Positions 11,186 to 21,348 of a DNA stretch of 64,000 nt are shown here, piece by piece. Under the pieces are notes generated by a model. The model worked only from the letters and a program-made list of their open reading frames with translations, was not told where the DNA came from and did not search any database. Origin of the DNA: Vicia villosa (lineage: Eukaryota > Streptophyta > Magnoliopsida > Fabales > Fabaceae); assembly GCF_029867415.1 (NCBI RefSeq), contig NW_026705454.1, positions 186,001 through 250,000 on the forward strand, read 5' to 3'. Positions within the stretch are counted from its first letter, which is position 1, and every line of letters starts with the position of its first letter. Made by a program: the position numbers and the translations under genes.

Positions 11186-11687
11186 CTATTGTTTAAAATC
11201 GAAATAGAAAAGATTGAAAGCGATTTAAATTACCTTGACGCCGAGAATAAGTGTCATCCACCTTTTCGGTAACACAATCCACTACAACAATGCAGAAAGC
11301 AAAATTTAAATTCCAATGTTTCATATAAAACAATCAGAATAATTGCAATTTCCAACTCTCCTCATTAGAGTTGTTGCACCCGATTGCATCCGGTTTAATC
11401 GAAACAGAGAGCAACCGACTGGAAATGCGACACTAACAACAACAACAAATCCTAGAAATTAATGAAAATTAATTAACATATATACACAACACATGTGGCC
11501 ATAAGAATGTATCGGTAAGTAAGCTTAGTTTTATCGTTCAACATACAAAAACCAACCTTTCTCCAAATCATTCACCTGCACTAGACCAACCAAAATATTG
11601 ATAAGAACATGACTCCGAAAAAACCAGCTGCAACAATGACTCCGAAAACACCGAGTCAGAATTCCTACCTCAACTGATCTTTCATAG
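11186..11687 (-). other. Helitron interior, possible exon debris
   Basis: No clear gene. Minus-strand text near 11600-11650 gives a hydrophobic stretch with a duplicated GVFGVIVAAGFFGVMF-like pattern, which could be a membrane-protein scrap, but no splice sites or family motif support it. Confidence 0.25.
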
Positions 11688-14667
11688 TGTAGCAACCTGC
11701 CCTAAAAATTAAGACTTAGAGAGTCGCCACCTATTCAGAAGGGCGAATAGGAAACCCTACGCAGTTTAGAGATTCGGGGTAAGTTATTATAATCAGGTTG
11801 AGGGAAGGTATTAGGCACCCTCAACCCTTTCCTATTGGCTTTGAATCTAAGGTAAAGGTTTATGGCTAAAATATTGAGGTATAATAGCTAAAGAATTGAA
11901 TAGGGGGAAAATTGAGATTTTAGGGAGGGGGACTCGCCTTGGTTATCCAAGTGCCTACGTATCTCCTTAGGGAGAATCAGAGTCAACGTAGTTCGGGCAC
12001 AGGGTTGTACGCCTTAGAATTTGATATGAATGTGTTGACGGTATTTTGATTTACCGTTTGGCAGTTTTGAAAAGGTATTTTGAATTACCCTCGAAGTTTC
12101 GCAGTATCGAAGAGATGAAAATCTCTGGTTTGTGGTTGGATGTGTTTTAAGTGTTTGGGCGTACAACCCTGATTTGATATGGCACCGTTAGATGTGGTGA
12201 TCAATAGATTTGATCAGTATAGCTAACGGATTAAGGGGCATTGCTGGTTACTCAGATCGATAGATTGATCATCGCGGGCAGCAAATTAAATGTGTCTTGA
12301 ATTTTATGTATTTTTTATCTCTCGTCTAATGTGACTAATAGATTTAGTCTGGTCGAGGAGAGAATTAAAGAGAGAATTGATCAAGGGTTAATTAAATTAT
12401 TTTATTGCTTTATTCAGATATTTGATCAGTACGACATAGAGAGCCGAGTAATTCGAAGGCGGGATGTAATAGATATTCATCCGCCATTTATCCGTTAAAG
12501 GGGAAGTTAGAGTTTATTGTTTTTATTATCTTTATCTCTCGTCTACTGCGACTAATAGCTTTAGTCGGGTCGAGGAGAGATTTATTCAAGAATGAATGTT
12601 TTGCCAAATGGGCAGTGGGATCGGACAAACCCTAATGTATTGGTAGCTTCTATAGGGTTTTTTTTGTTTTTAACTATTAAATAATTAAATCAATTAAATC
12701 GAATAATCGAGATAATCGAATAAATAATCCTAAACCCCTAATTATAACCCTAACCTTAATTTAATTATATTATCTTAATTAAATAAGTTATTGAATTAAA
12801 ATAACAATTTAATCTAATAATGATAATTAAATAAATACATAGAAACCTGGATAGAAATCCTGTGTGGTGCTCCTTGAATGCCCATGGTAGACATGCATGC
12901 TGGTGTACGTTAGATTTGGATCCTAGGAGATCTGCTGGCTTGTGAGTGAGGGCGTATGGTACACGCTGATATGTGAAGCGCATGGGATCTGAAAGAAATA
13001 ATTTTGTAAAACTAAATGTCATGGTGGGGTTTCGAACCCATGACATGTGAAGCATCTCCCTTTTTCCTTTGCCAATTGATCTGCCAATTCAAACTCTTTA
13101 ACACACCAACGTGAATGAATAAATATTAAACAAGAAGAAAAGTGGGGAAAGTCAAAAAGTCTGGCAGCCTGGGCCCCACGAGGCGTTGAACAGCCAATTT
13201 GGAATTAGCCAAAGGGATTTGGACTTTTGACCCACAAACCACAAGCTGCCACGCGCGCAAGGAGAGAGAGTCTGCGTCAGTTGCCCAATCAAAATCGAGC
13301 GCCTGCGGTCCACCATCCACAATTACTGTTCATCTTCTCCTTTATGGTTACCTGCGGAAACAGCCATGCATTTTGATGCGGATTCTTCATATTTTCGTCC
13401 TCCCATGGCATTGCTTCGGAACCTGCAAAAATCTAAGGGGAACGAGAAAGAAAACAACCCAGATCCCCTAATGGTAACGTCCTGAGTTCAATGGAGGTGG
13501 GCTTGGCGTCTGAAACGGTCTGTATGCGGAGAACGAGAGCTTGCTCTCTTTATGCCCTAGCAATGGTAAATACCTGCCCAGCCGTTAAACCTTGCAAATG
13601 AATAGCCAAATCATCTCTAAAACAGCATATGAATACGTTAGTGGCGTTAGATTTAGCTGAAACAAATCATAAAATGGAAAACGATGGTGAACATATTTTA
13701 AAGGGAACATGAACATGTATGCCATTGTATGGCGAGCATGGGACTCTTCAAAAGATCCCCCTCACCTCTACTTTGCCTCTGGAACGTGATAGAATCGTTT
13801 TCAAAATCTCAGGAGGCCTGCCCATTAGCATTTGAGTTTTGATAAATTTGTGTGGCTTTCAATATGGAACCCTAGCCTCTTTTCCTTTATGATTTCGTCC
13901 CCCCTGCCTCCTCCATCATTTAGAATATATATGGATCACTTTAGGGTTTAGAAAATTGGAAAGAAATCATGCTTTGATTAGAAGAAAGTTTGATTTGATT
14001 TTTTGTATAAAATCTTTCCAAGTTTAACTCCAATCTATTTTTTGATCTTTTTGCCACAAGTCTTCAATCAAATATTATGAGTGTATTCTTAATATTTGAT
14101 AAAATAAGCTTAACACCAATCTTTGATTTTTCTTTATTTATTTTAACTAAAATTGAATTGAATTAAATCCAATAAAATAAAATAAAATAAATAAAAGGAA
14201 ATCATATAGTTGGGCTTAGAGGTTATGGACCATGCTAGAAATGAATTTTAGAACATGAAAGGAGATCATATAGTTGGGCTTAGAGGTTATGGACCATGCT
14301 AGAAATGAATTTTAGAACATGAAAGGATTGGCCCACTTGAAAGAAAATTCAATTTTGCTTAATATCTCTTTCATGCATTTTCTCAAAAATTAGTCAACCT
14401 TAACAAGTCATAACTTCCTAGATCTTAATTCCATAGAGGTGATTCTTGGCTCTTTAGAAAGCTTAAGGTGTCCTCTAAAGGCTCTCTTTAGTTTCATCTC
14501 AATTGAAGCTTCTTGAGATCCATTTGAGGCCTTAGAAATTCAAAATCCTTTGATAAAGTGCAAACCCTAGCTTTGAGACCATCGATAAGGAGAGAGTGAC
14601 TTGAATGATCCTTTGAACCTAGAGCCATTGAAGATGAATAGAGGAGGGCAAATTTTGGGGTATGACA
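11688..14667 (-). repeat. LTR of the non-autonomous element (left; 3' LTR)
   Basis: 2,980 bp, starting TGTAGCAACCTGCCC and ending GGGGTATGACA. It differs from the right copy at roughly twenty positions by eye. It contains four serial stem-loops (12185-12580) and a 64 bp tandem duplication (14201-14328, unit starting ATCATATAGTTGGGC) that both LTRs share, so they predate insertion. Confidence 0.95.
12185..12580. repeat. Four serial stem-loops sharing one loop core
   Basis: Hairpins centred near 12207, 12262, 12341 and 12558 have different stems but the same loop core, AATAGATT or a close variant. (1) TGATCA-ATAGATT-TGATCA, with an outer stem CCGTTAG/CTAACGG. (2) GATC around GATAGATT, with an outer stem TTGCTG/CAGCAA. 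(3) GACTAA-TAGA-TTTAGTC. (4) GACTAA-TAGC-TTTAGTC. Copies 3 and 4 have an outer TCTCTCG/CGAGGAGAGA stem. The right LTR has the same set at about 21846-22242. Confidence 0.7.
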
Positions 14668-14682
14668 GCTGCCCCTGTTCAA
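14668..14682 (-). other. Polypurine tract of the non-autonomous element
   Basis: The minus strand reads GAACAGGGGCAGC directly before the 3' LTR. The Ogre has almost the same sequence in the same place (33080-33093). Confidence 0.75.
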
Positions 14683-15284
14683 TCTTCTTAAACCTGAAGA
14701 GTCAGATAGGCACGTCTGCCTATCATGATCTAAAGGTAGAAGATGATTGAACACTGAGAATGCCCCTAAATTTGCGTTTGTTGGGAAGAAGTCATGTGGG
14801 AGATGGGCTTTGAAAATGCCATCCAAGGTAAATACCTCTCTCTCTTTTTTGGATGTGAAGCAGATGCTTCTGATTGTAGCATAGCCTAAAAAGGCAACCT
14901 GAATTTTATGCAATGGTATGATGCATGCGATGTATGATGCAGTAAGCCTCTCAAAATAAATGAGAGTGATGTATGTATATGCATTATGTATGAATGAAGT
15001 ATGTTAGTTGGATGATGCATGATTGTCAGTTAAAGTATGTTAGTAGCTCTGAAAAGAAAGATAGCACCTTTGATTGTTATTGATGATGTTTTGGAGAATA
15101 TCACTGCCGAGGGACTAACGTGATAAACCCAATTGAGAAACCTTTTGAAAATCTTTGTTGTAAAATCCTTTGTAAAACCCCGTTTGCCTGAAAAAGCTCC
15201 TAGAAGGGATGGAATACGTCTTAAAGAAGACTGCCTGGAAAGACTCCTGCACCATTAGGATTACTTGTCATAGTTCTGACAAGC
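14683..15284 (-). other. Non-autonomous element 3' untranslated region, non-repetitive part
   Basis: No gene. Its start shares a ~20 bp block after the PPT (CCCCTGTTCAATCT) with the Ogre. One stray unit of the 42 bp family (GTCTTAAAGAAGACTGCCTG) occurs at about 15219-15240, just before the higher-order array. Confidence 0.5.
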
Positions 15285-15940
15285 TCACCTGCACCATTTG
15301 GATCATCTGTCCTGGTTCGGACAATTCACCTGCACCATTAGGATCATTCGCGAGGGTTATCGCGAATTCGCCTGCACCATTAGGGTCATTTACGAGGGTT
15401 ATCGCAAATTCACCTGCACCAATAGGATCATCTGTCCTAGTTCGGACAATTCACCTGCACCATTAGGATCCTTCGCGAGGGTTATCGCGAATTCGCCTGC
15501 ACCATTAGGGTCATTTACGAGGGTTATCGCAAATTCACCTGCACCAATAGGATCATCTGTCCTAGTTCGGACAATTCACCTGCACCATTAGGATCCTTCG
15601 CGAGGGTTATCGCGAATTCGCCTGCACCATTAGGGTCATTTACGAGGGTTATCGCAAATTCACCTGCACCAATAGGATCATCTGTCCTAGTTCGGACAAT
15701 TCACCTGCACCATTAGGATCCTTCGCGAGGGTTATCGCGAATTCGCCTGCACCATTAGGGTCATTTACGAGGGTTATCGCAAATTCACCTGCACCATTAG
15801 GATCCTTCGCGAGGGTTATCGCGAATTCGCCTGCACCATTAGGATCCTTCGCGAGGGTTATCACGAATTCGCCTGCACCATTAGGGTCATTTACGAGGGT
15901 TATCGCAAATTTACCTGCACCATTAGGTTGCTTACCCTGG
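15285..15940 (+). repeat. 125 bp higher-order tandem repeat of three ~42 bp monomers
   Basis: Anchors TCACCTGCACCATTAGG recur at 15326, 15451, 15576 and 15701, exactly 125 bp apart. Each 125 bp unit is three related ~42 bp monomers that begin CCTGCACCA and differ in a central stem-loop: TTCGCGA...TCGCGAA, TTTACGA...TCGCAAA, and GTCC...GGAC. The last units are shortened to one or two monomers. It lies in the element's 3' UTR, a position where Ogre-type elements are known to accumulate satellite-like arrays. Confidence 0.95.
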
Positions 15941-16216
15941 TTCGGGCAAGTTTACCTGTGTAGAAGTTTGTTTTGTAAATGCACATGCATCATGCTTATG
16001 CATCGTGCGCATGCCCCTGTTGTTTATGTAATGTATATGTATGAATGTTGATGCAATCCCGATATCTTATCTCCTTATTGAACCCGTTGAACTTGTTTAC
16101 TCCATGCTTGCACCTATACCATGACTATGCTTATGCTGGCTTGGTAATGTTTATGTATGTGGATAATGCTTGTGTTTATGTTGATGTTTGGTCGATGTAA
16201 TGAGTGGAACGAAGCA
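15941..16216 (-). other. Spacer between two tandem arrays
   Basis: No gene. It contains short ATG/TATG-rich text (ATGTATGTG, GCTTATG) without a clear period. Confidence 0.4.
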
Positions 16217-16982
16217 ATGTCTTATGTAAGACTACCTGAAAAGGTTTTTTTGGAATGGATGTGAATGTTTGTCTTGAAGAAGACTACCTGAAAAGGTTCT
16301 TAGAAAGGATAGAGATTTGTCTTAAAGAAGACCACCTGGAAAGACTGAAAGATGTCTTACAAGAGCTACCTAAAAAAGGTCCTTGAAGAGGGCAGTGAAT
16401 GTCTTAGAAAAGACCACCTAGAAAGGTTCGTAGAATGTCTTAAAGAAGACTACCTGAAGAGATTCCTGAAAAGGATGCCAATTTTTTTTGAAAAAGACTA
16501 CCTGAAAAGATACTTAGAACAAGAATGTCTCGAAGAAGACTACCTGAAAAGGTACTTAGAAAAAGAATGTCTTAAAGAAGATTACCTCAAAAGGTACTTA
16601 GAAAAGGAATGTCTTGAAGAAGACTACCTGAAAAGGAACTTAGAAAAAGGAATGTCTTGAAGAAGACTACCTGAAGAGGTTCTTAGAAAAGGAATGTCTT
16701 GAAGAAGACTACCTCAAAAGGTACTTAGAAAAGGAATGTCTTGAAGAAGACTACCTGAAAAGGAACTTAGAAAAAGGAATGTCTTGAAGAAGACTACCTG
16801 AAAAGAAACTTTGAAAAAGAGATGTCTTGAAGAAGACTACCTGAAAAGGTTCTTGGAAATGACGATGACTGTCTTAGAGAAGGCTACCTGAAAAGGTTCG
16901 TAGAATGTCTTGAAAAAAGACTACCTAAAAAGGTTCTTGGAAAGGACCGTAGGATTTGTCTTAGAGAAGACTACCTAAAAAA
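16217..16982 (+). repeat. ~42 bp tandem array (GTCTTGAAGAAGACTACCTG)
   Basis: Degenerate units of about 42 bp contain GTCTTGAAGAAGACTACCTG followed by AAAAGGTTCTTAGAAAAGGA-like text, running for roughly 17 units. GTCTTGAAGAAGAC is itself a palindrome-like stem (GTCTT...AAGAC). Because 42 is divisible by three, the array opens a 102-codon frame at 16352-16660 with 14-residue repeats of the type ECLEEDYLKRYLEK. That is most likely a by-product of the period, not a gene, because it lies antisense to the element. Confidence 0.9.
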
Positions 16983-19780
16983 AAAGTGCGGTGTAATGTA
17001 TCGACCAATGTATGTAATGCATGATTTGTATGTATTTGCATGATGCCCCCAATGATATGTTGTTGATAACCAAGCGTATATAGTTCGCTGGAGTTATAGG
17101 TTTGTTTGTTAAGGTGGGGTGTGATGCTAGCGCGATTCCACAATACCTGTTTTTGAAGATCGTAGTCAGGAGAAGGATTTGCTCGACGTTGTAAAGTGTG
17201 AGAACGCCTTTTCCTTTTGTTGTGCGTCTTATGGATTTGAGATCCAATGCCCCAATGTTTAGTGGAAAAAACGCCTATGATCTCCAAGCCATGAAGGAAG
17301 TGCCTCGAGAAATAACCTTATCATATGCTTCGACGTTTGAATTGAAGGGTATGCCCTTGATCTCCAGGATATGGAGGGCTATCCATAGTGATCTATCCTT
17401 TTGATTTGAATTCTTCCCATGTTTGACATGCCCCTGCTTGTTGTTGCTTCGAGATGTGCCCCAAGTCGATTGAACCTTAGGAAGAATGCCCCCAGTTAAT
17501 AGAATTTTTGCTCGTATGCCCCTGCGATCCTTGAAATTTTTGCCCCTGTTAAGGGGAACCCCCTAGATGTGATTCCCCCCATTCCAGAGTCTTTATTAGA
17601 AAGATCGCCTTTGATTAAACCAATTTCTAGGTCTCCTCGATGCTAAGTGTATACTTGTAGATGACGTTGTATCCTTTGAGAAGTAACTCCAATGCAATGT
17701 GTATGCAAGTTTTGAAATCAAAGTCCGTTATGAATTAGGACTGGATGTTTTTAGAAATGAATGCTTGAAGAAGCGTAGTGATTTGAAATAGTTTTAACAA
17801 ACTTTAGGAGTCAGTATAACAAAATCCTGCTTAATATGCTTTCATAGTTAACCTTGCCTCAATTAGGACTTTTGAATGTTGTATCTTGGCCTGGTTCATG
17901 TTTTAAGAAACAATGGATATAAGGCTCAAAATTTTATTTATCCCACCCCTTTCTCCTTGATGTTCTCCGAATCCTAAAAGTTCGCTTAATCCAATGGATG
18001 TGCTCTGTTTGCAAGAGAACCACTTTGGTTTTGATGTTGAGCAGAAGCCCTAGTAGAGATCCAAGCACTGATGAAAAATGTTGTAAAGATCCAAGCGTTT
18101 ATGAGAAGCTTCGATGATTTAGCAGTCCCAAGATTATCCTTTGTATTTCTCCTTTGTTTTCCCCTTATTTTTGCATGAACCAACCCTTTTGAGTTTGATC
18201 CATCGGGATGCCCTAAATTTTGCCTAAGTCATTTTTGTTTTCTTTTATGAAATTTTCCGTTTTGACTTAGCGGGCGCTTTTCTCCTTTTTCTTTTGAATA
18301 CTCCTTTTGAGATTGATCCTTGGATATTGAATGTTGTGACTGCTATGTTGATTTTGATTTGCAAGCTTCGCCTTTGATACTTCCTCGATCTTGAATGATG
18401 TAATGAGGAAGAAGATTGTTGTAAATGTTATCTCCATTACTTCCTCATTCTTAGATGAATGCGAGGAAGAAGATGTGCTCGAACCTTTGCTTTGCTTGAT
18501 CCTTATGCTTGAACCCTTGCTTGGATTGACTGATTCTCTTGACAACCAAAATACACCATTGAATTAATTGAAGTCTACCCTGCCCCTGGTTAAAATCAAG
18601 GTTTATTTGAAAAGTAGAAACAAACTCCAACTCCTGGCTCGAGGGGGGTAACGAGGGATTAACATCCTTATATCTCCACTGTTTAGGAATTGAAGCAATG
18701 CCTGTACATCCTCGGCTCGGTCTTACCTTGAAAGCATATGTTTAGCTGGACTTAGTCATTTGTATTCGTCATTCTCCCTCAAGTTTGTTAATAATTCTAA
18801 AAATAGAAGTGTGCGACTAGAAAGTCGTAGTAGTGAGCGAATGAAGCGAATGAATTGATTCCAAAACCTGCATGATCGTCCCATTAGAATTGCTAAATCC
18901 GAAGGTACAACTTCTATCCTGAGTAACACTTAGCGGTCGTAAGGGTTGAAATTGTGAGCATGGTAAACACCTATTGATCCTAGGGATAATCTCCTTTGTA
19001 GATCCACTGACCTTGTTTCACTCCTTAGTTATTTAGACTTGTAGAAGTGAGGGCAACCTCGAATTTTCCTTGGACATGTCAAACCTGTTGGGAATAAATC
19101 GTTAGCGGTGGGTTTTCGTCGTATCGAAACTTCATGAGTTTCCTTTGACTGAGCCTCTTTTGCTTTTCCTAAGGATAGTATCACCTATGACCCTTTTTCC
19201 CTTGGTGTGGGGTTGACATATGTCGCATTCCCTCCATCGTAGTCATGCATCTTTGTTCAGGGTATTGCCCCAGTTGGACTGACCCTTGCCCCTAGGTTAT
19301 CGTTGAGCGTCCTTGAAAGTTTGATATGTTCCAAGATGAACCCCTTTATGACTAGATACATCTTGAGTGTATCTATGAGGGAACTTCTTTGTTGAACTAA
19401 TCCTTGCTCGATGACAACCTTTATTGTTTTTACAAACCCGTTACGGAAAGACATGGACATGCGTCTGGCATGATGAAAGGCAACCTTTTTTCCTTTTGTG
19501 AGACCAAGCTCATTCCCATTAATTAATCCTCCTTTCTCCGTAGTTTATGATCCTTTGATTTTTTCTCCATGAGTTTTAGGAAATCGGTTAGCACGGTAAG
19601 TGTGGATGCGGGTGAAGATAGAAATGCAAATGTAGATGCAAATATATGACTGCATGAAAATGCGAATGCGTGGGTATGCGAGAGACTCCTTGTATTATAA
19701 CTCCGTGTATGCAATGCAGACGCGTGACGTATACTCCTAGGGATAGCCTTAGAGGCGACATTAGACCCTATTGAAATTCT
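16983..19780 (-). other. Coding-free interior of the non-autonomous element
   Basis: No recognisable gag-pol remnant on either strand. The text is rich in TGCCCC and GATTTG-like words. The segment 18209-18275 (TTGCCTAAGTC ... GACTTAGCGGG) matches the layout of the Ogre 3' UTR at about 35387-35430, supporting common ancestry. Several short frames exist but none shows a family motif. Confidence 0.6.
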
Positions 19781-19789
19781 TGCAAGCTA

Positions 19790-20640
19790 GATGTCATGAC
19801 ACGCCAATGGAAATCCCTTAAATTAGAGGGTATGCAGAAGGTAGCAGCTGGTGACCATTCAAGACAGTCACCAAGTCTCATGGCCATCGAGAGGCCGTTC
19901 GACGTGTACCAATGACGTTGTCCCTCGTGGGAAGGTTCTCTATGTGGAACACAACCTATCTAAGGACGATATCGACGAAGTGAAATCCCTACGGGCTAGG
20001 GATGAAAGATGTACAAACGGAAATCCAAAACCCTACAAGTTAGAGGGTGCGCGGGAACAAGCATGGAGTGACCGTTCAGGACAGTCATTAGATCTCATAG
20101 CCATCGAGAGGCCAATCAAACGCATGCTAATAAAGTTATCCTTCGGGGAAGGACGCGATTTTTTTTGAAGTAGCATCCCTACAGGCTAGGGGATACGTAG
20201 TTGTAAGCACTGGGTGACCGTTCAAGATAGTCACCGAATCGTATGGCCATCGAGAGGCCAATTGACGTATGCTAACAAAGATGTCCTTCGTGTGAAGGAT
20301 GCGTTTTTAGAAATATAATCCCTACAAGTTAGGGAACGCGTAGATGTAAGCACATGGTGACTGTTCAAAGCAGTCACTGGATCGCATGGCCATCGAGAGG
20401 CCAATCGACATGCGTAAACGAAGATGTCCTTCGTGGGAAGGACACGTAGTTGTAAAATACAAAGATATAAAGGGAAACTCCCTACAGGCTAGGGAGTGCG
20501 TATATGTAGGCACGAGGTGACCGTTCAAGACAGTCACTGAATCGCATGGCCATCGAGAGGCCAATCGACGTGCGTAAATGGAGGTGTCCTTCGTAGGAAG
20601 GACATGGTTTTGGAAATAGGGTCCCTGTAGGCCAGGGAAC
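19790..20640 (+). repeat. Degenerate ~145-217 bp tandem array
   Basis: Five units share CCATCGAGAGGCC at 19884, 20101, 20247, 20390 and 20550, so spacing varies (217, 146, 143, 160 bp). Each unit also contains a GTGACCGTTCAAGACAGTCAC block, with GTGAC/GTCAC ends forming a hairpin, plus TCCCTACAGGCTAGGGA and GTCCTTCGTGGGAAGGAC blocks, both palindromic. Confidence 0.85.
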
Positions 20641-21329
20641 GCGTAGATGTACCTGCAAAATTAACACGCAAGACATTCGCAGTATATAAATTGCAACCAC
20701 ATAATAAGCACATAAGCACATAAGCCTTAGGTTTATAGGTTCGACGTAACGGCTTAGGGTGCCTACCCTTCCCATTGGTATGTTCTAGAAGGTCTCATGG
20801 GATCGTTCGTAGCCGCCGAGACTTTTTGTCTCTTTGGATTTTAGAACAACTCATTTTATCCATGAGGTTCGAGTTTTTGGGGTAGGTTCCCAGAGAGATC
20901 AGCCAAATACCAAGTCCAGCCCTTAACAAGGTCAAGCCTCGTATCAGACCTTTCCGGATATTCAACCCACTCTGAGTGGAATTATAATAAGACTCGTAGG
21001 CGATGTATTTCCCCTCTGGTCATTATTATAATCCCCACGCTTAGGTTTAACGCAATTTATATATCCCAGAAAGCGATAAAACAACACATTCAAATAAATA
21101 AATATTTAATTGAATTGCAGTAAATAAATCATAGTGAATAAATAAAATCGCAGATAAATAAATAAATAAATAAATACAATTTAAATATTTATGAAAAAAA
21201 CCCATAAATCCTAATCCTGGCAAATTAGCCAAACCCTAAAAATTTGCCAAAACCTAAATGATTCGCCAAAACCTAAACCCTGCCAAAACCTAAAGGAGCA
21301 TAATGATTTACAGTTTTGTTATCACTAAT
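20641..21329 (-). other. 5' leader region of the non-autonomous element
   Basis: This is the stretch between the arrays and the primer binding site, i.e. the element's own 5' UTR. I see no gene; it carries a few AAACCTAAA-type short repeats (21225-21300). Confidence 0.5.
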
Positions 21330-21346
21330 CCCCAGCAGAGTCGCCA
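21330..21346 (-). other. Primer binding site (Ogre/Tat type)
   Basis: The minus strand reads TGGCGACTCTGCTGGGG two bases after the 5' LTR. It is identical to the PBS of the Ogre in this window; in Ogre elements this site is described as matching a tRNA-Arg 3' end. Confidence 0.85.
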
Positions 21347-21348
21347 GC

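Noticed and set aside
16352..16660. 102-codon frame with 14-residue repeats
   Set aside because: Explained by the 42 bp repeat period; antisense to its element and no start context or family.
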